Origin: Hymenopus coronatus
Taxonomy: Eukaryota > Arthropoda > Insecta > Mantodea > Hymenopodidae
DNA: 64,000 bases
Direction: 5' to 3'
Assembly (NCBI GenBank): GCA_030762935.1
Contig: CM060881.1
Coordinates: 97,514,001 to 97,578,000, forward strand
The notes below the pieces were generated by a model that saw nothing but the letters and a program-made list of their open reading frames with translations, was not told the DNA's origin and did no database searches. This document shows positions 34,261 to 45,453 of the stretch, piece after piece. Both the position numbers and the translations under genes were made by a program. Within the stretch, counting starts at the first letter, position 1. Each line of letters begins with the position of its first letter.

Positions 34261-34511
34261 TACAACTGAAATTGTACGTTTATAAAATTTGATTAAATAG
34301 GGCATCCCTTTTATTTCTTGTTTTTGTCTTAATACCTAAGAAATGCACCGGTTGAAAGTTTGACAACTTTGCTAATTTTCGTGTTTCAAATCCCAGAATA
34401 AACTCGCAACCCAGATATATAACTGATGATTAATAAGAAAATTAATTCTAGAATTCAAAATATAAAATAACTTTTCTTGAGCGGTCTAAGGCGGTCTAAC
34501 TATCCTACAAA
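34258..34511. other. No recognisable feature
   Basis: AT-rich spacer before the P845 tandem array. Confidence 0.4.
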
Positions 34512-35365
34512 AACATCTGATATGTTCCATTCACATGCCTTTCTCTACCTCTCTGCAACAAATTATGGTTAAAAATGAATGCTTCTATTTACTTTATTCT
34601 AATTGTGAAAAAATACCATAAATAGTGTTATTTCTTGCTTCTTTGTAAGTAGAACCGAAATAAGGGAGTACCATAGGTTCAAGTGATAGTCAGAAGCTGG
34701 TTGCTATGTGACTGAAGTTCCTTTGTATGTACAGGAATTGAGAAGTATGAGAAAAATATGAATTTTAAAGGTGAAATCAAAAACAAGGAATAACTAAAAA
34801 ACGACCAACTCCACGAAAAAAATGTACATAACATAAATCGTGTGTTTTAAAGTGCTCTACATTGTTTGTGTGGTAAGTTTTTGTCCATATCTTATGGTTT
34901 AGCAGTTATGCAAAATTCCGTAAAATTCATCTAGAATAAAGTAGTCTTCAGAGGCTATTCCCAGAAAATTCAAGAGATACATTCTATTTGTCGGGTAAAT
35001 ATCTTTGATATAAGAAATTTTAATCAAAATCGTTAGAGCCATTTTTAAGAAAATCAAAATTTTCCAAAAAAAGTTCCATGTAAAGAGTAGTTTGGGGTGG
35101 GGGGATTTTTCTCAAAATCTTCGTGTCGCCTCTCTGAAATACACTAAACTTAAATACAAAGTTCAGTATTTTACCGACTTTTCGTTTTTGAGTTATCGTG
35201 TTCATAGACGCACGGACACACACGCGGACCTTTTTCTGAAAGTGCTTTTTTATGGAAACAGGGGGACCCTAAAACATAAATTTCCGGTGAAATCTCGGTA
35301 TCGTTATTTTGGGTGGAGTGCAACATCTTCTCTATATACTATATACATAGTATGTGTAGAGGAAG
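34512..35365 (+). repeat. P845 repeat, complete, first of four in tandem (copy 21)
   Basis: Starts ATCTGATATGTTCCATTCAC. It ends with the palindrome TATACTATATACATAGTATG, in which paired bases differ from the usual version on both arms, then GTAGAGGAAGC. Confidence 0.88.
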
Positions 35366-36063
35366 CAACTACTCAACAAAAAACTTATCTGCTTTATGTT
35401 TATCAAGGTACACATTCGCAGAAACGGTTTTATTGCATTATTTCCTTGTAAAAAGGAGGTACAATAAGCTAAGGTGATACTCAACACTTTTAAGAGTCAG
35501 TCGCAATATGATGATTTGAAGTTCCGTTAGTGCCTAACCAAGGCAAGAAATTGTGATTGACAACTTCCCATCTGAGTATGGGAAGATTTAAGCTTATAGC
35601 AAACAATAACTCTGAAGTGAATAGCTCAAAACCAAAAATGTATGAGATATATATTGTAAGTTTTGTCAAGATCTACATTTTTTTAGTATGTTTTGATCTA
35701 TATATTTCGTTTTACCAGGTATTTAAAAGTAAAATATATTTTATATGTGTTTTTTCAAGATCTACTCTTTTGTAGTAAGTTTTAATCTATCTCTTACGTT
35801 TTACCAGCTATGTAGAAGTAAATATACTTAATATATCGTATTTTAATCAAAATCGTTAGAACCGTTTTGAGAAAATAAATATTTTAAAAATTTGGAGTTT
35901 GTGTGGTGGGATTGTTTTTGAAAATTATCCTACCGTATTCATGAAGGATGCTGCACTTAAATATCAAGTCTGGTATCTAACTAACTTTTCGTTTATGATG
36001 TTCCAAACAAACACACAGACACTCACGCACACATACATACACAGATTATTTTTCTAAAAATGC
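35366..36063 (+). repeat. P845 repeat with internal duplication (copy 22)
   Basis: The section around TCAAGATCTAC...TTTTACCAG is present twice (about 35662-35722 and 35755-35812). The 3' end after AAAAATGCTTA is lost at the join with copy 23. Confidence 0.8.
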
Positions 36064-36606
36064 TTAGGCAGGAGTAGAACAAAAGGAAAATGGACACTTC
36101 CTATCTGAAAAAAGTATAAGTACTTTACAATTGAAACCAATAACAAAGAAATAACCTCGGAAACGGTTAAATCCACAACAAAAACCTAAAGGACATAAAT
36201 TATGTGTTTTGATGAGATCTACATTTTTGGGGTAGTAAGTTTTTGTCTATCTCTTACGGGATTTTAATCAAAATCGTTAGAGCCATATTATTAAAAAACA
36301 ACATTTTCGGGTAGTAAAATGTAGTTTGTGGTGGGGGGGACTTTCTTGAAAAGCTTCGTTTCCATTCTTAGAAGATACTAAACATAAATATCAAGTTTGG
36401 TATTAAACGGTCATTTCGTTTTGAGCTATGTTGTCCACAGTCACACACAGACACACATGGACCTTTATCTAAAAATACTTTTTTCGAACTCAGGGGACCC
36501 CAAAACATATATTCCAGTGAAATCTGACAATGAATTTTTGGGTGGAATACAAAACTTCTCTATCCCTATGTACATTGTTAGTAACGGGGCTAGAGAAAGT
36601 AAAAAT
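36064..36606 (+). repeat. P845 repeat, 5' part missing (copy 23)
   Basis: Begins at GGCAGGAGTAGAACAAAAG and ends GGGCTAGAGAAAGTAAAAA after a disrupted palindrome. Confidence 0.85.
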
Positions 36607-36996
36607 GTATCACATAAATTGTGTTCGTTAACGAGATCTACATTTTTGTGAAATAAGTTTTTGTTTATTTTTACGGTCATCATTTAAAAAAAAGATCATC
36701 CAGTATGAAGAGGTCTTCAGAGGCTATTCCCAGAAAATCAAAAATATACATTTCATTTGTAATAAAATATCTTAAACATGTGGTATTTTAATAAAAATTA
36801 TTAGAGATATTTTTAAGCAATTAAAATTTTTCAAAACTTTTTTCATGAAAAGAGATTTAGGGATGGGGGAGTTAACTGAAAATCTTAAATATCAAGTTTC
36901 GTATTTAACTGGTTTTGTTTTTGAATTAGTCGACCAAACACACACACACACACACAAATGGACCTTTTTCTAAAAATACTGCTTTTTTATAGTATT
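36607..36996 (+). repeat. P845 repeat, middle part (copy 24)
   Basis: Begins ATGTATCACATAAATTGTGT, has a pure CA run at 36939-36955, and stops at CTAAAAATACTGCTTTT, where a SINE starts. Confidence 0.85.
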
Positions 36997-37200
36997 TAAC
37001 GTCCGGTTTTACTATGTGTCATCAGGCGATGGCATTGATGACACATGGAATGCTGGAGCACCGGTGTAATCTGATATCGGGAGAAACCGTAGAACAGGAA
37101 TAAACCCGTCTCTGCGCCACTTTGTGTACCACAAATCACACATAAGGTGGTCTGAGAGCGAATCCGGGCCGTCATGGTGTAAGGCGAGTGGTCTACTACT
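36997..37200 (-). mobile_element. SINE-C copy, diverged
   Basis: On the minus strand GTAGACCACTCGCCTTACAC and GGCCCGGATTCGCTCTC (B box) are followed by body elements GGTTTCTCCCG and ACCGGTGCTCCAGCATTCC, in SINE-C order. Confidence 0.6.
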
Positions 37201-37202
37201 TT

Positions 37203-37384
37203 TATTTATTTATTTTTTTTACCTTGTTTTGCCGTATTATTACTGGATTGCTGTTTTCTTACTTTTACAACACACACATATACACAAACATATAACACCC
37301 ATGCCCAAGGCGAGACTCGAACCCACGATCCCCAGCGCTACGAAGCACCAAAGCCTTGGCGAGCACAGCCATGGGACCGGCAAA
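37203..37384 (-). mobile_element. SINE-G copy
   Basis: On the minus strand GCCGGTCCCATGGCTGTGCT, TGGTGCTTCGTAGCGCTGGG and the B box GGGTTCGAGTCTCGCC are followed by CTTGGGCATGG and TG-rich sequence. The same order is at 38831. Confidence 0.7.
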
Positions 37385-37385
37385 G

Positions 37386-37498
37386 AAGTATTGGATAGGT
37401 AGAGTCAGAACGAAAAATCCAATGCCATAGCCGGGATTTGAACCACGGATCTCCCAATCTCTAGCCGGTTGCTCTGCCACTGAGCTACCATGGCAACA
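37386..37498 (-). mobile_element. SINE-H copy with cloverleaf-like head
   Basis: Bases 37424-37494 on the minus strand read GCCATGGTAGCTCAGTGG to GTGGTTCAAATCCCGGCTAT and GGC. The acceptor GCCATGG pairs with CTATGGC. The anticodon arm is weak. The tail GACTCTACCTATCCAATACT recurs at 56720 and 56420. Confidence 0.65.
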
Positions 37499-38332
37499 TA
37501 CTCGGCCACGGCGCTGTTAGAGACACAGACGAAACCGTCTGAACCATCACGCTCGGAGAATCCCATTGAATCCTTTAACAACCCCACGGGAAGAGATTCC
37601 TGGGATTTCCCGAGAAGAGTTGAAGAAATATCCTGTTTAATGAGATCAAAACAGACCGTATGGCCAAACACTTGTTTGGTAGTTGTTGATGACCAACAGC
37701 TGTTTCCGGCGCATTCAACTACTGGCGCTTGCTACCTTCAAGAATATTAAGTCTCTTTAAATTATAACTTCACCACTTTTACATTGCCAATTTATATGAA
37801 AATGAATGGCTATGAATAAAGTATCGAAGTGGATGTATATGTTACTTGAATATTTTATCGCAGCACTCACAAGAAGAAGGCCACGACTAGAATTTTAAAT
37901 TTGTAATTCCAGTTGCGAAAACATTGGCCAAACTGGAGCCATCCGCTCTCGACTCATGTCAGCGACCTTATCAGCTAATCTATCCAGGACTGTTGTTAAT
38001 ACCAACGGAATATTGCGTTAGTTAATGCGCCGTCAATGTAGAAGCTGTTGTAAACTACGAATAGAGAAAGTAGATGATAGATTATAAATTATATGTTTAC
38101 AAAACGTATAACCAAGCCCCGGATTTTTAGGTTCTAAACTGTTGAAATTAGTCTATATTAGGACTTTATAGGGTCCCATATGCTCAAATTGTGAATTTAT
38201 AAAATATATGGAATGTATATTTATATTGGTCATTGGGCATGCTGTTGTATTTAATACACTATAACTTTAAATTGTAAAATGTTCAATTAATAAACTTAAC
38301 TTTAGTCTTTATTTGAAAGTACCAACTTCAAT
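37499..38332. other. Unclassified DNA, possibly SINE-related at its left edge
   Basis: The first 120 bases are GC-richer and share GACGGTTTCGTCTGTGTC (minus strand) with SINE-like DNA near 58450. The rest is AT-rich and featureless. The 86- and 88-codon frames crossing this area run into the tRNA-like sequence and are not genes. Confidence 0.4.
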
Positions 38333-38825
38333 GCACCTAGCCAGTGGCTCAGGCATTTCGTCGGTGATTGGCATTTGGAAGGTAATGGGATCGATTCCCG
38401 TGGCCGACTACTCTGACCAATAGGGTTTTTTGGAGGTATTCCCAGATCATTAGGCAAATACCGGAGGGTTTTCTCTGTTCCTCCAAACTTCATGTCCCTT
38501 CATTTCATTTCTATTTCACCCAAACGGTCTCTTTCAGGGTTGTAAGTGTCGGCGAGGACTGCAGTGATAGTGGCTGCCTTTCCGGGTCAGTGACAGTGCT
38601 CTGGAAGTATAGTTCTCAACGAGGGTTGGAAGTGGTCTATAGACTCATGGTGTTTGGTCAGACCTGGGGCACGATCTACTATCGCGAAATATGTTTCTTC
38701 GCTTCTGCAGCCCTTTGAAATTACTTGTATATCATTCTATATCTTCCTGGGTTCTGGCGTACAATGCCTGCAGTGTGCAATCCCCTCCGACATCACACAT
38801 ACACACACATCTACACATATACGAA
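38333..38825 (+). mobile_element. SINE-I copy with CA tail
   Basis: Runs from AGCCAGTGGCTCAGGCATTT and the B-box region GGATCGATTCCCGTGG, through CTCTGACCAATAGGGTTTTT and TTTCAGGGTTGTAAGTGTCG, to GCAGTGTGCAATCCCCTCCG and a CA/CT tail. Confidence 0.8.
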
Positions 38826-38830
38826 TTTTT

Positions 38831-38986
38831 GCCGATCCCGGTGCCGCGCTCGCTAAAGTGTCTGGCTTTGGCGCTTCGTGGTGCACAGAATTGTGGGTTC
38901 GAGTCCCGCCTTGGGCATGGATGTTTCTGTGTTTGTAAATGTGTCTCTGTTTGTGAATGTATGTCTAAAAGGAGAAACGTTAAGAA
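38831..38986 (+). mobile_element. SINE-G copy
   Basis: CCCGGTGCCGCGCTCGCTAA, TTTGGCGCTTCGTGGTGCAC and the B box GGGTTCGAGTCCCGCC are followed by CTTGGGCATGG and TG-rich sequence. It lies directly after the CA tail of SINE-I. Confidence 0.7.
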
Positions 38987-39639
38987 TAAGGTCTACTAAG
39001 GAAATATAGGAAACTGGAAAAAATGGGGGGGAACTTAATGCACCTATATGTCACTGAAAAATACAGACTATTTCAAACACTACATGCGCAAAAGTTCCTC
39101 TGTGCATCCATTTTGTTTTAGCATGGCACCAAAAAACACAGGTATATTTTAAATACTATATGTACAAAATTTTCAGCACACATTTCATGACACTACACAA
39201 TGAAGTAGGTACCTAGAAGAAGGCTTACGTCTGAAAATCCTTTAGACATCCCTTCAAATGCGGAGAAACTCCGTTTATTTCACATGAGGTAAAAAGTGCG
39301 AACTTCATTTCAGTTGCCTCTTAAGGTTCAAAATCAACGATTCTTGCATTTTTGTCCAATGAAATCGCGATTAATTGTTGCGATGACTTTTAAATCTTAA
39401 CTGCTCTAAAATAACTACTTTATTTCTAACTGCAACAGTATATAAGATTTCATAATATGATAATTATTATTTATTTAACGTTTTCCTTATTCGAACGGTT
39501 TGCTTTTGCTTTGAAAATCTTTGAATATTTTACAAAATGTAAAGTATCTTATTTAAATGTATACCAGTTATCATACCCAGCGATAGGATACCAAAATGAT
39601 GATAAACAGTAAACATGAGCCCTGTGATACATGTTTACT
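38987..39639. other. No recognisable feature
   Basis: AT-rich DNA. Confidence 0.45.
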
Positions 39640-40256
39640 TTCTCTACACGTACTATGTGCATAATGTATATAGAAGATATTGCATTGCACTAAAAAATTC
39701 GATACCGAGATTTCACTGTAAATAGACTTTTTAGGGTCCCCTGTATCCAAAAAAAAAAGTATTTTTTAGAAAAAGGTCCATGTGTGTCTGAGTGTCCATG
39801 TGTCTGTGAACACGATAACTCAAAAACGTAAAGTCGGTAATATACCAAACTTTGCATTTAAGTTTTGTATCTTCCAGGGATGCGACACGAAGATTTTAAG
39901 AAAAGTCCTCCCACCCCAAACTACACTTTACATAAAAAAAATTTCGAAAATGTCGATATTCTCAAAAATTGCTCTAGCGATTTTGATTAAAATGCCGTAT
40001 ATTAAAGATATTTAACTGGCGAATAAAATGTATATCTTGAATTTTCTGTAAATATCCTCTGAAACAACATAGCAATCAGCAATTCAATATCACTTTAGCT
40101 TATGATACTCCCTTATTTTCCTCTCTCTTACACAGAAGCAAGTAATAAGGCCATTTCTGCTAATTTTTTCTCGATTAGCATGAAGTAAATAGATGTAAGC
40201 TTTCTAAAAATAATTTGTTGCAGAGACAGTCATGTGAGAGGAACACATCCTATTTT
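39640..40256 (-). repeat. P845 repeat with central deletion (copy 25)
   Basis: Opens abruptly with TTTACTTTCTCTACACGTAC, so the palindromic end is a clean element boundary here. A central section is missing near 40062. It closes CAGTCATGTGAGAGGAACAC. Confidence 0.85.
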
Positions 40257-41092
40257 TAAAAATATTGATACATAAACACCCAGTTTTACATTAGCCCTAC
40301 TTAGTGTAGTAGTTATTATTTTTCGTACTCTCCAGAATTGTTGATTTTCCAAAATTTAATAATCTATTTATCAAAATTGGGGCAATAATATGACTATTTC
40401 CTTTAAAAAAGTCTTTTAAGAGGTTTTGAGAGGCAACATAAATATATTTAACCAATTTGGTGAGAAGTTGCACCGTGTGCAGATTTTTTAGAGTGGAAGT
40501 GTTGAAGAAAAATTTGCGAGAAAATCATATTTAATGTTGGGAGTGCTTATTATTAGGTATGAGCCTATCCATTTATTGTTAGTTGAATTGAAGATGAAAG
40601 TGCGCCAAGTGAAGAAAACTAGATATTTTCATAAAGTTTAGAGTTCATATCATTTTATTATGAAACTAAGTACTTTTTTAATTTTTGGTCAAATTTCCGC
40701 CATAAACGAAATAGATATTTTTAGGTTCTATCATGAAAAACAAGTTCTTGCTTGGTTCTCAAGTAAAATAAATAAAAAATAATATTTCCTATTGATACCT
40801 AAAACTTAAAATAAATAATATTTAGAGTGTAAGAGGCCAGGAATAAAAAAGGGTCAGAACCTAAAAAACCGGGGTCTGCATATAAGAGTAGGTAACAGTG
40901 TCATTGCTAGAGATAAAAAATATCCGGCTACTCAGGCTAGAAACGATCAAGAAATTATTCACAGTCAAAATTATGTCAGTCGCGGGTCTTTGTGGAAACA
41001 AACCACAGAAATCAATCTAGAAACGCTAGAAAAGGTAAACTCACGTATCTAAAACGAGCACTGGGAACGATATCAAGACAAATGGCAAACCG
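40257..41092. other. No recognisable feature
   Basis: About 800 bp of AT-rich DNA without matching repeats. Confidence 0.45.
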
Positions 41093-41591
41093 AGGCATGT
41101 GGCTCAGGCGTTTCGTTTGGCACTGACATTCGGAGGTCGGAGTTTGATTCCCGCAGCAGAACTCTCTGACCCATTAGTTTTCCTAAGTCACTAGGCGAAT
41201 GTTGGGGAGGTTCCTTTATTCCCCCGCTCTTCCTGCCCCTTAATTTTATCTCCATTTCATTCAACCAATCTCTTTCAAGGTTGTGGTGGTCGGCGAGGAC
41301 TGCGGTGGTGGCACCTTCCGTGGTGGTAAATGCGCTTAGGAAATAAGCTCTCGGCGGCGGGATGGCGTTGGGGTCGTCTGTAGGACTCATGGGGTTGGGT
41401 CACCTCTTACAGTTTCCCGCTTTGAGATGTACAGTCTGGACTATGTTAGGGATCCTCCACTCTCGCTGTTTTCTTACGAACCGCTTGCGGCTGCCCGTCA
41501 ATAGTATTCTCAAAATTATCCTCCTATCCTCCTGGGGGCGGACTCACAATAAGCCCATGGTGGTTGCAATATGGAACCCCTTCCGGAATGA

Positions 41592-41634
<43 letters not shown>
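41093..41634 (+). mobile_element. SINE-I copy with perfect CA tail
   Basis: Head GGCATGTGGCTCAGGCGTTT and B box GAGTTTGATTCCCGC are followed by the same body as at 38333. The 3' end ATATGGAACCCCTTCCGG leads into ATGAGA and 21 CA units (41592-41634). The 115-codon frame across it is a by-product. Confidence 0.85.
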
Positions 41635-41636
<2 letters not shown>

Positions 41637-41639
41637 CAT

Positions 41640-41975
41640 ACCTCTTAGCAAGAGAAATCTCTTAATTGAAAACATCTTATGGTTTACCATTTATACAAAA
41701 GCTATATAAAAGTCACGCAGAATAAAGAAGTCTTTAGATGCTATTCCTATACAATTTTAGGTATACCTTTCATTTACCATAAAAGTATCTTAAATACATG
41801 GAAATTTAATAAAACTTGTTAAAGTCATTTTGAGATAGTAAGAATTTTCAAAACAATGTTCCATATAAAGGGTAGTTGGAGATGGGAGAGTTTCTTGAAA
41901 ATCCTCGTGTCGCATCCTTGGAAGATACTGAACAAGTTTCGTTTGAGCTATACTACCCGAAGATGCACACACATA

Positions 41976-42009
<34 letters not shown>

Positions 42010-42148
42010 CACATATGCTTTTCAAAATGCTGTTTTTATGTATTCAGCGGTTAATAAAACAGTATTTCCGGTGAAATATCTATTGAATTTTTGGGTGGAA
42101 TGCTAGACTTTCTCTATTCATTGTACATACGTCCTGGAAAAAGTAAAC
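41640..42148 (+). repeat. P845 repeat, 3' half (copy 26)
   Basis: Begins near TCTTATGGTTTACCATTTAT and ends CCTGGAAAAAGTAAACA. An A-run of 31 lies at 41977-42007, where the CA-rich stretch normally ends. Confidence 0.85.
41977..42007. repeat. Poly(A) run
   Basis: Thirty-one consecutive A residues inside P845. Confidence 0.95.
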
Positions 42149-42154
42149 AATGTT

Positions 42155-42264
42155 GGACACAGGGAAGTTTAAAACATATTTCTGGTGACCTGAGTATTGA
42201 CATTTTTGGTGGATACAATACATTCGCTATACACTATGTACGTAGTACGTGTAGAGAAAATAAT
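42155..42264 (+). repeat. P845 repeat, last 110 bases (copy 27)
   Basis: Only the final section with an excellent palindrome (CACTATGTACGTAGTACGTG) and GTAGAGAAAATAA. It sits directly behind copy 26. Confidence 0.85.
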
Positions 42265-42867
42265 ATCTGAAATATGCTGCTTCTACGTGAATATTCCTAC
42301 GTATGTACAGTAGCAGACTTTATTCAGCTTTAGTGTCTCCACTGTGAGATATTCGTCCACTCCTTAATATTAAAATAACAAAGCAGATAATTTTATGATA
42401 CTGGTGTTGTTAATTCTTTACGGGGAAAATTAATGTCTATGATCAATTATTTAAATGTAGCCCTCACATTTTCAAGGTGTGTCACAATTTGAGATCTTGC
42501 CAAGTGGAATAATTATTGTACCCTACACGGACTTAGCAAACTGTTGTATAATCCAATAAAAGACAGCCGACCAGTATAATATCCCATGTGCCATTCCTTC
42601 CACGTTTGTGCCAGTATTTATGTAAATCAAACGGCCTTGTGTTGCAATTAAGACAAGACTCTAAAGCTGTTTTCAATGTCATTTATTCCTTTTCTGTTTT
42701 CCAAGAAGGCGTCTAGCTGGATAGTTTTTCTCACCTTTCAGGTTAACAACATAATATGCCTAAAATAAGACCTGAAGCTTTCTTGGCGACGTATTAATTC
42801 AAAATCTTCTCGGGCTTCTAGTGAAAATGGAAGTTGTATCGTGTCATTAACTCAGTCACGTTCTAGT
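42265..42867. other. Mostly unrecognised; holds a short shared motif
   Basis: Bases 42796-42821 match 59554-59579 perfectly on the opposite strand (26 bp). No gene is visible. Confidence 0.45.
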
Positions 42868-43345
42868 GCGACTTTACTTTCCTTTCTCTAGCCCGCAGTT
42901 ATTATGTACATAAAGGATAGAGAAGGTATTGTATTTCACTCAAAATTTCAATGTCGAGATTTCACCGGAAATATAAGTTTTGGGGTCCCATGATTCCGAA
43001 AAAGGCATGTTTAGAAAAAGGTTTGTGTGTGTGCGTGTGTGTATGTGTGAGATGTGGACAGCATAGTTCAAAAACGAAAAGACCGTTAAATACCAAACTT
43101 GGTAATTAAGTTTTGTATCTTCCAAGGATGCGGCACGAAGATTTTCAAGAAAATCCCCCCAACTGAAACTACCCTTTACATGGAACTTTTTTAAAAAATT
43201 GTGACTGTCTCAAACATTTGACTGTCTCAAAAATAGCTATAATGTTTTTGATCAAATTATCGTATATTAAATATATTTACCTGACAAATAAAATTTATAT
43301 CTTGAATTTTCTGGGAATAGCCTCTGAATACTACTTTATATGTAT
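42868..43345 (-). repeat. P845 repeat, 3' half (copy 28)
   Basis: Opens TTACTTTCCTTTCTCTAGCC and runs to GGGAATAGCCTCTGAATACT, where an alternating purine-pyrimidine tract begins. A 12-base phrase, TTTGACTGTCTC, is duplicated near 43203-43230. Confidence 0.85.
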
Positions 43346-43348
43346 ATT

Positions 43349-43391
43349 TATACGCGCGCGCACACACACACACACACACGCGCGCGCGCGT
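43349..43391. repeat. (CG)n(CA)n(CG)n alternating tract
   Basis: An uninterrupted alternating purine-pyrimidine tract: CG units, about ten CA units, then CG units again. Such tracts can form Z-DNA under torsion. Confidence 0.9.
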
Positions 43392-43496
43392 CTTACAGTT
43401 ACATCTATTCGGGGATTACAATACTATCCAATTAACCAATTTATATTTGTAATTGTTATGTTGTTAACCTGAATTGGAGTTCGCCGAATTGAAGAC

Positions 43497-43830
43497 CCTT
43501 ATATTTGGTATCTACGGTATTTTAATCAAAATCGTTAGTCAATTTTTGAGAAAATTAAAATTTTCGAAATTTGATCCATGTAAAGGATAGTTTGGGTTTG
43601 CAGTTTTTCCTGAATATCTTCGTGGGGCATTCTTGGAAGATGCTGAGCTAAAATATCAACTTTAGTACTTAACTGACTTTTAATTTTGGAGATATCTTAT
43701 TCACAGACTTATGGACACACATGACATTTTCTAAAAAGTCTCTAAAACCTGTATTTCCATTAAAATCTACATATTTATTTTTTGTGTGGAATGTAATCCT
43801 TTCTCTATGTATTATGTAGTAAGCAAATAC
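43497..43830 (+). repeat. P845 repeat, 3' part (copy 29)
   Basis: Begins ACGGTATTTTAATCAAAATC and ends in a half palindrome CTCTATGTATTATGTAG. Confidence 0.8.
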
Positions 43831-43949
43831 AGTAAACAACTTTGGTGCAGTTTTTCTGATTATGAAGTAGTTTTTGAGAAAAAAATTTGGTAAGCTTAAG
43901 ACAAGCTTCACACAAATAAGAAGAGACAGCTCGCATATATATTACAGAA

Positions 43950-44198
43950 TTGAAACCGAGGTGAAATCCTTGTGAAATCTTGATGTCGAATTTTTCGATG
44001 GAATACAATACCTTCTCTATCCACTGTGTAAATTGCACATATGTGTTAGAAAAGGCAAAAGGAAACGTATTTATACACATGTCCTTGTGCGTGCGTCTGT
44101 GGGTAGCACAGAGCACAGCCCAAAAATGAAAAGTCGGTTAAATACTAAACTTGGCATTTAAGATCAGTTTCTACCTAGAATGCTACAGGAAGATTTTG
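43950..44198. repeat. P845 head-to-head fragments (copy 30)
   Basis: A plus fragment (43950-44060), containing GTGAAATCTTGATGTCGAAT and a worn palindrome, is joined to a minus fragment (44061-44198) with AAAATGAAAAGTCGGTTAAA. Confidence 0.7.
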
Positions 44199-44200
44199 AA

Positions 44201-44521
44201 AAAAAAAATCTGATATGTTTAATTCACATAGCTTTCTCTACATCTCTGCAACAAATTATTGTTAGAAAGCTTATGCTTCTATTTATTTACTTCATGCTAA
44301 TCCAGAAAAATTAGCAGAAATTGCCTTACTACTTGCTTCCTTGTAAGTAGAAACAAAATAAGAGGGTATCATAGGTTGAAGTGATAGGCAAAAGCTGGTT
44401 GCTATGTGACTGAAGTTCCTTTGTTTGTATGGATAGGAGTTGAAAAATTCCTCAATGAGAAAAGTATGTTTTTCAAAGCTGAAGTCAAAGACAAGGAATG
44501 TCTAAAAAACGATCAACTCCA

Positions 44522-44563
<42 letters not shown>

Positions 44564-45222
44564 ATAACATAAATTGTGTCTTTTAACGTGCTCTACATTT
44601 TTTTTTTTTTGGTAAATTTTTGTCCATCTCTTACGGTTTAGCAGTTTTGCAAAATTCCGTAAAATTCATCCAGAATAAAGTAGTCTTCAGAGGCTATTCC
44701 CAGAAAATTCAAGATATACGTTATAGTTGGGATATAAATATTTTTAATTACAATATTTTAATCAAAATCGATAGAGCCGTTGTTGAGAAAATAAAAATTT
44801 TCGAAAAATGTTCCTAATTTTCGAGAAAGCTTCCATGTAAAGGGTAGTTGGAGGTGGGGGGATTTTCTCGAAAATCTTGTTGTCGCATCCTTGGAAGACA
44901 CCAAACTTAAATACCAAGTTTGGTATTTAATGGCCTTTTCGTTTTTGAGTTATGTTGTCCACAGATACACACACGCACAGATACACAGATACACAGATAC
45001 ACACACATATATCTTTTATTGAAAGATATATAATAGTTTATTACATTAAATATAATTAATATAATAGAAAAAAATGAGACGCACACAGACCTTTTTCCAA
45101 AAATGAGTTTTTTGATTCAAGGGGACCCAAAGCGTGTATTTCCGGTGAAATCTCGGTATCGAAATTTTGGGTGCATTACAATAGCTTCTCATTACACTAT
45201 GTACATGGTAGAGAAAGTAAAC
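44201..45222 (+). repeat. P845 repeat, complete, expanded (copy 31)
   Basis: About 1.02 kb because of three gains: an A-run of 40 (44523-44562), GATACACA repeats at about 44960-45005, and an AT-rich insert at 45008-45078. It ends ACATGGTAGAGAAAGTAAA. Confidence 0.85.
44523..44562. repeat. Poly(A) run
   Basis: Forty A residues at the place where other P845 copies have five to seven. Confidence 0.95.
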
Positions 45223-45403
45223 ATTTCGAAAACATAGAGTATTTCAAAAATAGCTGTAACGATTTTGAGAAAATTCCATATCTATAAAATATTTTCATGA
45301 CAAACGAAATTTATATTTAATTTTCTGGGAATAGCCTCTAGAGAGTTTTTCATTCTGGATGACATCTATATGAGTTTTGTATAATTGTTACACAGTGAGA
45401 GAT

Positions 45404-45453
<50 letters not shown>

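Noticed and set aside
37124..37480. Open frames of 71-92 codons with methionine starts
   Set aside because: They run through tRNA-like heads and CA-rich tails of SINEs, which gives accidental openings in GC-rich repeats.
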